Source: Bdellovibrionales bacterium (lineage in GTDB: Bacteria > Bdellovibrionota > Bdellovibrionia > Bdellovibrionales > UBA1609). Taken from it: 13,257 nt of DNA. The stretch spans positions 280 to 13,536 of the forward strand of contig JAGRAA010000053.1 in NCBI GenBank assembly GCA_020435185.1. Direction: 5' to 3'. The notes under the pieces are model-generated. The model worked only from the letters and a program-made list of their open reading frames with translations. It did no database searches and was not told the origin of the DNA. The translations under genes and the position numbers were made by a program. Shown in pieces: positions 5,683 to 12,799 of the stretch. Numbering within the stretch: the stretch's first letter is position 1; each line of letters opens with the position of its first letter.

Positions 5683-8169
5683 ATGGAAACGGATCACTCA
5701 AAAAGAATAAAAGAAATTGAACTAAGACTAGAGGATCTTGCGACGGAAAGAGAAACCCTTATCCGGGAGCTGACCGCACTTCGTTCAACGCCCAAATTTG
5801 AGTTGCCTCCCATATTAGGGTCAATCACATCAGAAAAAGTTCCAGAGACACCTCAAGAAAAAGTAGAACTGTTTCTCAAACTTTTTCGAGGAAGAAATTC
5901 AGTTTATCCCAAACTGTGGGAAAATAGCGCTAAAGGTAAAAAAGGCTATTCTCCTGCCTGCAACAATGAGTGGGTAAGGAGCGTTTGCAATAAACCAAAG
6001 GTAAAGTGTACGGATTGCACTAATCAAGCATTTCCTCCTCTAGATGAAAAAGCCACATTTGCACATCTTCAAGGATCTCAAACTATAGGTACCTATGCTA
6101 TTTGTGAAGACGACACCACCACATTCCTAGCAACTGACTTTGATGGTTCGGGTTGGCAACAAGATATTTTAGCTTTTAAGGCTTCGGCACGGGAATTAGG
6201 AATACAGGCTGAAATTGAAAGATCGCGCTCTGGTAATGGAGCTCATGCCTGGATTTTCTTTTCTGAACCAGTTTCGGCACGAGAGGCACGCCAACTGGGA
6301 ACGGTTATAGTAGCACGAGCACAAGCTTCCCGTCACACAATGGGCCTTGATACCTATGATCGATTTTTTCCCAATCAAGATACTCTTCCTCAAGGAGGGT
6401 TTGGAAATCTTATTGCTCTTCCGCTTCAAAGGGAGCCCCGTAAAAATGGCAACAGTGTATTCTTGGATGAAAACTTGGAGCCTTTGGCTGACCAATGGGA
6501 GGCACTATCAAATTTTAGACGAATTTCAAAAACTAATCTGAGCACCCTCTTGTACCAATATTTATCTGAAAAAACATTTAGTGATATCAGGTTTGAGGAT
6601 GAGGCTATTGCCTCAGCAGAACATGCACTTGATTCTGGCAATCAAAAAGTGATTACTGGTAGCTACTCTGGACAAATCAAAATTGACTATAGTTCGCAGC
6701 TTACCATAGACGTCAGGGAGCTGCCTGCTTCTATCCTCTCCGCAATGAAAAGAACAGCAGTCTTTGCCAACCCTGAGTTTTTCAAATTAGAGAAAATGAG
6801 ATTTTCCACATGGAAAACTCCACGATTTATTTTTTGTGGAGAAATTCGTCCAAGCTATTTGGTTTTACCAAGAGGTTCTCTAGATGCCTGTCTTCAAATT
6901 GCAAAGAAAGCTGGAAGTTCGGTTGTCGTTAACGATTCAAGGCCTCGTTTTTCCAAAGTCTCATTTAAATTTACTGGGACGCTTACAAAAGATCAGAAAA
7001 AAGCAACGAATGTGATTGCAAAAAATGATACAGGAGTACTTGTTGCCCCTCCTGGCTCTGGTAAAACAGTTATGGGTTGTTGGTTAATTGCAAAACGAAA
7101 AACGTCCACGCTTGTTTTGGTCCATAGATCGCAACTTCTTGAACAGTGGAAGAATCAAATTACCAACTTCCTCGGTATAGAACCAAAAAAGATTGGCACC
7201 ATCAAAGGCTCAAGAAAGAAACAAACACTTGAAATAGACGTTGGCATGCTTCCAACTTTAGCAAAAATTGAAAATCCCGAAGAGATCTTGTCTCAGTACG
7301 GTCAGATTATCATTGATGAGTGTCATCACATTCCTGCTGTCTCTTTTGAGTCTGTATTAAAGAAAATTCCAGCTAAGTACGTTCTTGGGTTGACTGCCAC
7401 TCCCTATCGTAAAGACGGACACCAGGCAATTATTCATATGCAATGCGGCCCAATTCGACATGAAATGAAAGAATTGAATAACTTTGAGTTAGCAAAGAGA
7501 GTAATTGTTCGTGAAACTGATTTTAAAATGCCTGAAGCCGCTGGTCCACAACCTCCAATTCATGAGGTTTGGGAGAAGCTAGTTGCAGATGAGAATCGTC
7601 TTGAACTAGTCGCCCATGACCTAAGAGAGTCCATAGAAGAAGGTCGCTTTCCTTTGGTGATTTCGGAGCGCAAAGAACATCTGGCATTGCTTTCTAAAGT
7701 TTTTGATTCAAAGTTGAGCGATTTAAACGCTAAGGGATTTGTACTGGTAGGAGGAATGGGAAAAAGAGCGATGGCCGCGGCCCTTGCAGAAATTGAAAAC
7801 GCCCCTGAAAATGATATGAAACCTTACATCCTAGCTACTGGTTCATTTATTGGGGAGGGCTTTGACCTCCCTTCATTGGATACGCTTATTATTGGAATGC
7901 CAGTTTCTTTTAAAGGAAAGTTGATTCAGTATGCTGGCCGTCTTCACAGATCAAGTCCTGGAAAATCTGAAGCTCGAATTTATGACTATCTTGATGGCTC
8001 CAGTGCCTTAACGGTTTCTATGTTTAAGAAGCGAGTTTTGGCTTACAAGAAGATGGGTTATCAAATTCATACAGAGGAAGGAACAAAGGCAAGCCGAATA
8101 AGCAAGCGCCAACGCGATTTTTTTTCACAAGGCTCCGATAATTTAATACAGGCACGGGGGTCACTATGA
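5683..8169 (+). CDS. TOTE-type archaeo-eukaryotic primase fused to DEAD/DEAH helicase
   Basis: An 828-residue multidomain protein. Residues 5-35 form a charged coiled coil. A primase domain of the TOTE conflict-system type follows (about 55-270): a four-cysteine cluster (Cys93, Cys102, Cys109, Cys112), the catalytic DFD triad residues Asp152/Asp154 in ATDFDG, SGNGAHAW with His189, and YDRFFPNQD with GGFGNLIALPLQ (225-249). The third acidic residue is probably Asp226. The C-terminal half is a superfamily 2 helicase: Walker A APPGSGKT (455-462), DECHH (545-549), TATPYRKDG (571-579), GSFIGEGFDLPSLDTLI (720-736) and QYAGRLHR (749-756). All key motifs are intact. TOTE proteins were proposed from comparative genomics to act in conflicts with invasive DNA; what this one makes or unwinds is unknown. 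The ATG has TAAGG at 5672-5676. Its stop overlaps the next gene as ATGA. Confidence 0.9.
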   Translation: METDHSKRIKEIELRLEDLATERETLIRELTALRSTPKFELPPILGSITSEKVPETPQEKVELFLKLFRGRNSVYPKLWENSAKGKKGYSPACNNEWVRSVCNKPKVKCTDCTNQAFPPLDEKATFAHLQGSQTIGTYAICEDDTTTFLATDFDGSGWQQDILAFKASARELGIQAEIERSRSGNGAHAWIFFSEPVSAREARQLGTVIVARAQASRHTMGLDTYDRFFPNQDTLPQGGFGNLIALPLQREPRKNGNSVFLDENLEPLADQWEALSNFRRISKTNLSTLLYQYLSEKTFSDIRFEDEAIASAEHALDSGNQKVITGSYSGQIKIDYSSQLTIDVRELPASILSAMKRTAVFANPEFFKLEKMRFSTWKTPRFIFCGEIRPSYLVLPRGSLDACLQIAKKAGSSVVVNDSRPRFSKVSFKFTGTLTKDQKKATNVIAKNDTGVLVAPPGSGKTVMGCWLIAKRKTSTLVLVHRSQLLEQWKNQITNFLGIEPKKIGTIKGSRKKQTLEIDVGMLPTLAKIENPEEILSQYGQIIIDECHHIPAVSFESVLKKIPAKYVLGLTATPYRKDGHQAIIHMQCGPIRHEMKELNNFELAKRVIVRETDFKMPEAAGPQPPIHEVWEKLVADENRLELVAHDLRESIEEGRFPLVISERKEHLALLSKVFDSKLSDLNAKGFVLVGGMGKRAMAAALAEIENAPENDMKPYILATGSFIGEGFDLPSLDTLIIGMPVSFKGKLIQYAGRLHRSSPGKSEARIYDYLDGSSALTVSMFKKRVLAYKKMGYQIHTEEGTKASRISKRQRDFFSQGSDNLIQARGSL

Positions 8170-8548
8170 TCGTCCATACAATTCTGTATGTAGCTGATCA
8201 AAAGAAGAGTACCGATTTTTATTCCCTCATCCTTGAACTAAATCCAACGCTCAATGTACCAGGAATGACAGAGTTTCAGCTTTCTGAAAAACACGTTCTT
8301 GGTTTAATGCCAGAGACAGGAATTAAAGGGCTCCTCGGAGACAAGATGCCTGATCCCAAAAAGGCTTCAGGAGTTCCCCGTGTAGAACTCTATATGAGAG
8401 TGGCATCACCAGAATCATATTTTGAGAGAGCGAAAGAGTTTGGGCTATTGAATTAAGTCCAATACAGGAGCGGGGCTGGGGAGATCAAGCCGGATATGTT
8501 ATGGACCATGACGGACATATTTTGGCTTTTGCTTCTCAAAAAAAATAA
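8166..8548 (+). pseudogene. Second VOC-family protein, broken by a -1 frameshift
   Basis: The ATG overlaps the TOTE stop (ATGA), and the frame runs VHTILYVADQKKSTDFYSLI to FERAKEFG before ending at 8456 after 96 codons. Adding one G to the GGG run at 8442-8444 turns the tail into FGAIELSPIQERGWGDQAGY followed by VMDHDGHILAFASQKK and a stop at 8546-8548. The result is a 127-residue protein. That is the normal single-VOC length, and the restored WGD...D-x-DGH-x-x-x-FA tail is the family's standard ending. Thus either the gene carries a real one-base deletion or the sequence has a homopolymer error. There is no heptamer in the zero frame that would support programmed slippage. Role as for other VOC proteins: substrate unknown, last gene of the TOTE operon. 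Confidence 0.85.
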
Positions 8549-8708
8549 AATTCCGTCTATCTTAGTAAGTCTTCTCAAGAATTTAGCGTAAACCATAAGC
8601 GGGCCATGCCAGCGTCCAAGGATCGTTGGAACACCAGATTGCTTAATGGCTCGTCGCATAAATTCGGGCATACATTTTCGTCATAATTTGTATTTACTTG
8701 TTTCTAAT
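8549..8708. other. Gap between the TOTE and restriction-modification operons
   Basis: About 160 bases with no + strand gene. A - strand frame starts with ATG at 8671 and runs into antisense of the VOC gene (to 8453). Its first ~40 residues look protein-like (RRAIKQSGVPTILGRWHGP), but the remainder is clearly the shadow of the VOC gene. I see no ribosome binding site, so I leave it unannotated. TCCAA/TTGGA flanks a six-base loop near 8620, without a U-tract, so it is not a terminator. Confidence 0.35.
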
Positions 8709-8728
8709 AGTCATTAATAATGAGTCAT
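8709..8728 (+). promoter_or_regulatory. Operator candidate upstream of the HTH regulator
   Basis: A perfect palindrome TCATTA-A-TAATGA (8711-8723) sits within two direct copies of AGTCAT (8709-8714 and 8723-8728), 14 bases apart. It ends 20 bases before the ATG of the small HTH gene that begins the restriction-modification operon. Controller proteins of such systems commonly bind repeats here to time nuclease expression. Binding by this HTH protein is inference. Confidence 0.4.
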
Positions 8729-8748
8729 CCATCCAGGGGGCTTACTTT

Positions 8749-8979
8749 ATGAATATGCAAGAGCGATGGTTGTCAGTTGATGAAATCGCAGAACATTTAG
8801 GTGTTTCAAAGGAGTCGATCTATCGTTGGCTCGAACGTCGGAAGATGCCAGCTCATAAAGTAGGCAGACAGTGGAAGTTTCAGGTGTCCGAAGTTGACCA
8901 GTGGGTTAAGGCAGGCGAAGCCGCTGAAACCACTGGTGATAGCAGTCCTTTAGTTGAAGGAGCTGCAGATGCAACTTGA
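8749..8979 (+). CDS. Small HTH (excisionase/BldC-like) DNA-binding protein, likely operon regulator
   Basis: A 76-residue protein whose first 50 residues form a winged-helix domain of the HTH_17/excisionase type: WLSVDEIAEHLGVSKESIYRWLERRKMPAHKVGRQWKF (about 6-43), then EVDQWV. The R-K-M-P-A-H-K-V-G-R-x-W-K-F stretch is the typical wing. The C-terminal ~25 residues are acidic and low-complexity. ATG 8749 is chosen because AGGGGG (8735-8740) lies eight bases upstream. A longer TTG form from 8698 would read through the operator. It overlaps the methylase start by 11 bases. Location at the head of a methylase-endonuclease pair suggests a controller role, rather than phage excision, though excisionases share the fold. 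Confidence 0.82.
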   Translation: MNMQERWLSVDEIAEHLGVSKESIYRWLERRKMPAHKVGRQWKFQVSEVDQWVKAGEAAETTGDSSPLVEGAADAT

Positions 8980-9844
8980 GTTATTTAGAAACAAAGAAAC
9001 AAACAAAATCGTAAATGTAGCTTCAGTGCCCCAGAGAAGTCCCTTTAGGTATCCTGGTGGCAAGACTTGGTTCGTCCCTACTTTGCGAAGATGGCTTATG
9101 TCCAAATCTCGGGCACCAGAGCTATTGGTTGAACCATTTGCAGGAGGCGGGATAGTTGGTCTTACAGCAGCCTTCGATAACCTAGCTAAAAAAGTTTTAC
9201 TCGTTGAACTGGATGAAGAAGTAGCGGCTGTTTGGAAAATCTTAGTTTACGGAGATTATGAAAAGCTCGCTAAGAAAATACTCAATTTTGAAATGACCCT
9301 TGAAAATGCAAAGAGAACTCTTGAGAAAAAACCTCGATCCACTGACGAAAGAGCATTTCAAACTATTTTGAGAAATAGAGTGAGTCATGGTGGCATCATG
9401 GCGCCTGGCTCCGGATTGATCAAAAATGGGGAAAATGGGCGAGGTATTTCTTCTCGCTGGTATCCGGAAACTTTGGCTAAAAGAATAATGAGTATTGGGA
9501 CAATAAGATCAAAACTTGAGTTCAAGCAAGGTGATGCATTTGAAGCCATAGAAGAATTTCTGGATGATAAGCAAACGGTCTATTTTGTCGACCCACCTTA
9601 TACCGCTGCTGGCAAAAGAGCTGGAAGACGACTGTACAGTCACCATGAACTTGATCATGAAAAATTATTTTCTACCTTTAAAAAAGCTAAAGGCGATTTC
9701 ATATTTACTTACGATGATTCGGAGGAGTTAAAGCAACTTGCCCAAAAGAATAAATTTCAAACACAACTCATTCCGATGAAAAATACCCACCACGCCAAGA
9801 TGACAGAATTGGTTATTGGGAAAGATCTCAAATGGCTAAGTTAA
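8969..9844 (+). CDS. D12-class DNA adenine methylase (modification subunit)
   Basis: A 291-residue N6-adenine methyltransferase of the Dam/DpnM type, using S-adenosylmethionine. Motif order is that of the D12 (alpha) class: FRYPGGKTWFVPTLRRWL (motif X, about 26-43), EPFAGGGIVGL (motif I, about 55-65), VELDEEV, a central target-recognition region containing SHGGIMAPGSG, and VYFVDPPYT (motif IV, DPPY about 208-211). ATG 8969 has AAGGAG at 8957-8962, six bases upstream. The alternative TTG at 8954 lies ahead of that site and would lack one. It overlaps the HTH gene by 11 bases and the endonuclease gene by 13. It should protect host DNA from the adjacent nuclease. The recognition sequence cannot be read from the protein. 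Confidence 0.92.
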   Translation: MQLELFRNKETNKIVNVASVPQRSPFRYPGGKTWFVPTLRRWLMSKSRAPELLVEPFAGGGIVGLTAAFDNLAKKVLLVELDEEVAAVWKILVYGDYEKLAKKILNFEMTLENAKRTLEKKPRSTDERAFQTILRNRVSHGGIMAPGSGLIKNGENGRGISSRWYPETLAKRIMSIGTIRSKLEFKQGDAFEAIEEFLDDKQTVYFVDPPYTAAGKRAGRRLYSHHELDHEKLFSTFKKAKGDFIFTYDDSEELKQLAQKNKFQTQLIPMKNTHHAKMTELVIGKDLKWLS

Positions 9845-10734
9845 AAAAATCTCATCCGAATCATCCTCTAGCTGAAGTCTTTGGTTACAAAACAACTGAC
9901 TTCAGTGCAAAAGCAAAAAAGAGCCGTGACGAAGAGCTTTGCATGCATCACAACAATGTTCCCCGATGCACAAAAGATAAGAAAGATACCCCTCTCGGTG
10001 TTTGCAGTATGTATAGCAACGGTGATGTAGTGTGTATTTGTCCTATTCGCTTTCGTGAGGGATGGAAAATTGCCGAAGATGCAGCTGATTTTTTCTTTGG
10101 AAGTAGTAAGGGATGTACTGCCCTTAAAGAAGTTAGATTGAAAGAAAAAACCGGAGCGTCTGCAGGTAATATTGATCTAGTTATTGCTAAACATAATTCA
10201 TCAGGAAAAGTTCTTGATTTTGGTGCTGTAGAAATACAGTCAGTTTATGTGTCTGGGAACATACGCAATCCATTTGAATACTATATGGAGGACCCAAAGA
10301 AGCGAGCGAGAATGGACTGGTCTAAAGAAAAATTTTATCCTCGCCCAGATTTTCTTTCTTCATCTAGAAAACGTTTGGCACCTCAGCTTATATATAAGGG
10401 ACAAATACTTAAAGCTTGGGGAAAGAAAATGGCCATTGTTGTCGATAGGCCATTTTTCAACACATTACCTGAGATTAATCGTGTTGATATGGATAAAGCT
10501 GACATCTGTTGGCTGGTGTACGAACTAAAGGAAAATAAATCCAAAACTAAATATGAACTAACATTATATGAAAAAGTATACACGTCTTGGGAAGATGTTT
10601 TTAAGAGTATCGCAAACCCCGCAATTGGTGATGTCAGTGAATTTATTTCTATTCTTGAGAGAAAACTCCAGCCACTACTTCATGAGCACACTAAAGATCA
10701 TTTAATATCCGTTCACGATTGGGCATCACCATGA
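9832..10734 (+). CDS. NotI-family Type II restriction endonuclease
   Basis: A 300-residue nuclease resembling NotI. The N-terminal region carries a cysteine cluster (Cys37, Cys46, Cys58, Cys68, Cys70, in LCMHHNNVPRC...GVCSM...VVCICPIRF), matching the four-cysteine metal-binding fold described for NotI, which holds iron. The PD-(D/E)xK-type core follows: NIDLVIA with Asp115, then GAVEIQ with Glu134-x-Gln136, a variant with glutamine in the lysine position. Both features are what the family is known for. NotI has about 380 residues, so this one is shorter. The ATG lies inside the methylase 3' end (13-base overlap). Only a weak GGGAAAG is upstream, so it probably relies on coupled translation. 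The pairing with an adenine methylase implies a target containing adenine, which differs from GCGGCCGC. Confidence 0.82.
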   Translation: MAKLKKSHPNHPLAEVFGYKTTDFSAKAKKSRDEELCMHHNNVPRCTKDKKDTPLGVCSMYSNGDVVCICPIRFREGWKIAEDAADFFFGSSKGCTALKEVRLKEKTGASAGNIDLVIAKHNSSGKVLDFGAVEIQSVYVSGNIRNPFEYYMEDPKKRARMDWSKEKFYPRPDFLSSSRKRLAPQLIYKGQILKAWGKKMAIVVDRPFFNTLPEINRVDMDKADICWLVYELKENKSKTKYELTLYEKVYTSWEDVFKSIANPAIGDVSEFISILERKLQPLLHEHTKDHLISVHDWASP

Positions 10735-10832
10735 AAAACATAAGCGATTTAAAGGGCGAAAAATCTAATGGCAAAACATCTGAAAAACCTCACATTCTTT
10801 GCTATGTTTTAGCCTTTGCAGAAAAAATTTAG
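10731..10832 (+). CDS. Micro-ORF coupling endonuclease and DUF6880 genes (33 aa)
   Basis: A 33-codon frame beginning MKNISDLKGEKS and ending LAFAEKI. Its ATG overlaps the endonuclease stop as ATGA, and its stop TAG is part of TAGGAG, the ribosome binding site of the next gene. A ribosome finishing here would be placed directly on the downstream start. It could be a coupling leader without a functional peptide, a remnant, or a small protein. I do not recognise the peptide. Confidence 0.3.
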   Translation: MKNISDLKGEKSNGKTSEKPHILCYVLAFAEKI

Positions 10833-10846
10833 GAGATTATTTAATA

Positions 10847-12193
10847 GTGGGCCTTTCACAAAAAGACAAGCTGATTGCATTGGGGGCTGGCACCCTTGCG
10901 GACCTTCTTATAGAAATAGCAAGTGATAGTGAATCAGCAAACAACAAAGTTCATCGAGCCATATCCAGCCAAACTCAAAACGTAAAGTTATTTAAGGAAA
11001 AATTAAAATATTATAAAAGTGATGGTCGAAGGTATGTCCCTTGGAAGCACTCGTCTTCTTTTGCGCGCGAAATTTCAGATTTGATTGAAGATATTAAAGT
11101 TGGAGCATCCAACCCTAAGGAGGGCATTCAACTCCTCTTTGAATTTTACAAAACAGATGAACCTATTTTTAATATGGTCGATGACTCCAGTGGGTCTGTA
11201 GGCGATGTCTTTAGATATGATGCCTTGGAGCTCTTCGTTCAATTTGCCAAGAAAATACCGGATAAAACTGAGTTATTGAATTCCATAATAGATTTAATTC
11301 GAAATGACGGATATGGAGTAAGGGATTGTCTTATAGATGAGGCTCATCGGTACTTGAATCCAACAGAACTCAGGAAAATGTTTGAACTGTTGAAAAATGA
11401 TTCAAAAAAAGGTTCATCGGAATCAAATGCTTCGGATTGGAAGCTTCCTCATCTTGCAAAACAGATGAAAGATGCACCTTTATTTGAAAAATTGACCCGC
11501 AAGAGGCTTGGCGAAAATATTAACGGCAAGTTCCTGGTGGAAATCGCAGAGGTTTATTTTTTGGCGGGTGATTTAAATAAAGCCCAGGAGATATTGAACC
11601 AGGTCCCTGAAAATGACTCATTTTCCTCTTATGAAAAAAACAACTTGCAGAAGCAGCTATTTAAGTCCACTGGCAAGATAGATCAACTGATCGCGAGTTT
11701 GGAAAAAGATTTTAAAGATCATTACTCCAAGTCTACCCTTGAAGAACTTTTGACAGTCGTGGGACAAGACAAAAGAGAAAAGCACTGCTCTGCCGCCATA
11801 AAGGACATCACAGCAAATAGAAAATGGAATCCATCACACGCCGAATTTCTCACCTACTGCGAAGCCTATGATGAGACTGAAAACTACGTTTTAAGGCATG
11901 CGGCATCGTTGGATGGGGACCGATATTATTCATTACTCCCATTGGCTAGGGTGATGGAGGAGAATGAAAAGCATCTTGTAGCGAGTTTAATTTACAGGGC
12001 CTTGTTAGATTCAATTCTCAGACGAGCCAAGTCGAAGATCTACCATCATGGTGTGGACTATCTCCGCAAGCTTGAACGCCTGAATAAGAATATCACCGAT
12101 TGGTCGACCTTTCCGACTCATAGCCAATATTTCCAATCTCTCAAACAGGCACATGCCAGGAAGTCAGGATTTTGGAGTCGATATTCAGAATAA
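10847..12193 (+). CDS. DUF6880 family protein, helical-repeat type
   Basis: A 448-residue protein of uncharacterised family DUF6880. It is nearly all alpha-helical, with TPR/HEAT-like repeats, for example AEVYFLAGDLNKAQEILNQV near residue 230, and has no signal peptide or membrane segment. Typical family features are the N-terminal LIALGAGTLADLLIEIA and the C-terminal YRALLDSILRRAKSKIYHHG...YLRKL...HARKSGFWSRY. I chose GTG 10847, 11 bases after AGGAG (10831-10835), because homologous-looking sequence starts with LSQKDKLIALG. An upstream TTG at 10799 would put the ribosome binding site inside the gene. It follows the restriction genes by a short distance on the same strand, but whether it contributes to defence is unknown. 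Confidence 0.75.
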   Translation: MGLSQKDKLIALGAGTLADLLIEIASDSESANNKVHRAISSQTQNVKLFKEKLKYYKSDGRRYVPWKHSSSFAREISDLIEDIKVGASNPKEGIQLLFEFYKTDEPIFNMVDDSSGSVGDVFRYDALELFVQFAKKIPDKTELLNSIIDLIRNDGYGVRDCLIDEAHRYLNPTELRKMFELLKNDSKKGSSESNASDWKLPHLAKQMKDAPLFEKLTRKRLGENINGKFLVEIAEVYFLAGDLNKAQEILNQVPENDSFSSYEKNNLQKQLFKSTGKIDQLIASLEKDFKDHYSKSTLEELLTVVGQDKREKHCSAAIKDITANRKWNPSHAEFLTYCEAYDETENYVLRHAASLDGDRYYSLLPLARVMEENEKHLVASLIYRALLDSILRRAKSKIYHHGVDYLRKLERLNKNITDWSTFPTHSQYFQSLKQAHARKSGFWSRYSE

Positions 12194-12246
12194 ATGTCTC
12201 GCCGACCGTCACCAAAGAGAAGAGAAGCTAAGCTAAGGAGATGGAA

Positions 12247-12732
12247 TTGAAAGAGCTAAAAGTAGACATAGATGAGTTGGTTGACATCATGGAAAATAAC
12301 TCTGCGGATTATGACCATTTTCATTATCTGGACCAAGAGACTGGTGAAATATTATTTGTGATGGCTGACGTCCAAAATTTAGTCGATGAAAATGTTCAAG
12401 AGGGAATAGACGGCTTACCTGAGTGGCAGAAGGACCAAGTTGAAGATGCCAAACGGATCAGCTCCGACGAAGAAGGACGCTACTTGCATATACCACGAAT
12501 TGAAAGCCACGATGCCTATCGATTCATGGACGATTTTGCCAACGACGTTGAATCCGATGAACTTCGTGAAAAACTCCAAATAGCGCTTGATGGGCAAGGC
12601 GCCTTCAGGCTGTTTAAGAATGTGCTGTATGAGTATCCGGCAGAGCAGGCCAAGTGGTTTCGATATCATAATGAAAGGGTAAAAAGGGAAGTGATCGATT
12701 GGCTTTTATCAAATAGCATTAAACCAAAGTGA
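12247..12732 (+). CDS. UPF0158 family protein
   Basis: About 161 residues, a soluble acidic protein of UPF0158 (PF03682), function unknown. Family traits: a start VDIDELVDIMENN, an EtGEILFV strand, RYLHIPRIESHDAYRFMDDFANDV (about 82-105), ALDGQGAFRLFKNVL (about 119-133) and the ending WFRYHNERVKREVIDWLLSN. The ribosome binding site AAGGAG (12235-12240) directly abuts an ATG at 12241, leaving no spacer, while the in-frame TTG at 12247 has six bases. I therefore prefer TTG and a two-residue shorter protein. It lies 53 bases after DUF6880 and is the last + strand gene of the run. Confidence 0.8.
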   Translation: MKELKVDIDELVDIMENNSADYDHFHYLDQETGEILFVMADVQNLVDENVQEGIDGLPEWQKDQVEDAKRISSDEEGRYLHIPRIESHDAYRFMDDFANDVESDELREKLQIALDGQGAFRLFKNVLYEYPAEQAKWFRYHNERVKREVIDWLLSNSIKPK

Positions 12733-12799
12733 TGACATCTCTAAAGTTCACCCTGAATGACACCAAATATGAGTAGACATATTGAAATTTAAATACGCT

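Noticed and set aside
8430..8460. Programmed -1 frameshift in the VOC gene
   Set aside because: TTTGGGC is present, but not in the zero-frame phase required for X-XXY-YYZ slippage. A simple lost G explains the break better.
8453..8671. 72-codon - strand open frame
   Set aside because: Its 3' half is the antisense shadow of the frameshifted VOC gene and no ribosome binding site precedes the ATG. The first ~40 residues look somewhat protein-like, but that is not enough for a gene call.
12194..12250. 18-codon basic peptide frame (MSRRPSPKRREAKLRRWN) right after the DUF6880 stop
   Set aside because: No ribosome binding site, very short, and it contains the ribosome binding site of the UPF0158 gene. 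More likely chance reading of a purine-rich leader.
12761..12778. AATATG/CATATT hairpin between the convergent UPF0158 and exported-protein genes
   Set aside because: Only six AT-rich pairs with no U-tract on either strand, too weak to call a terminator.
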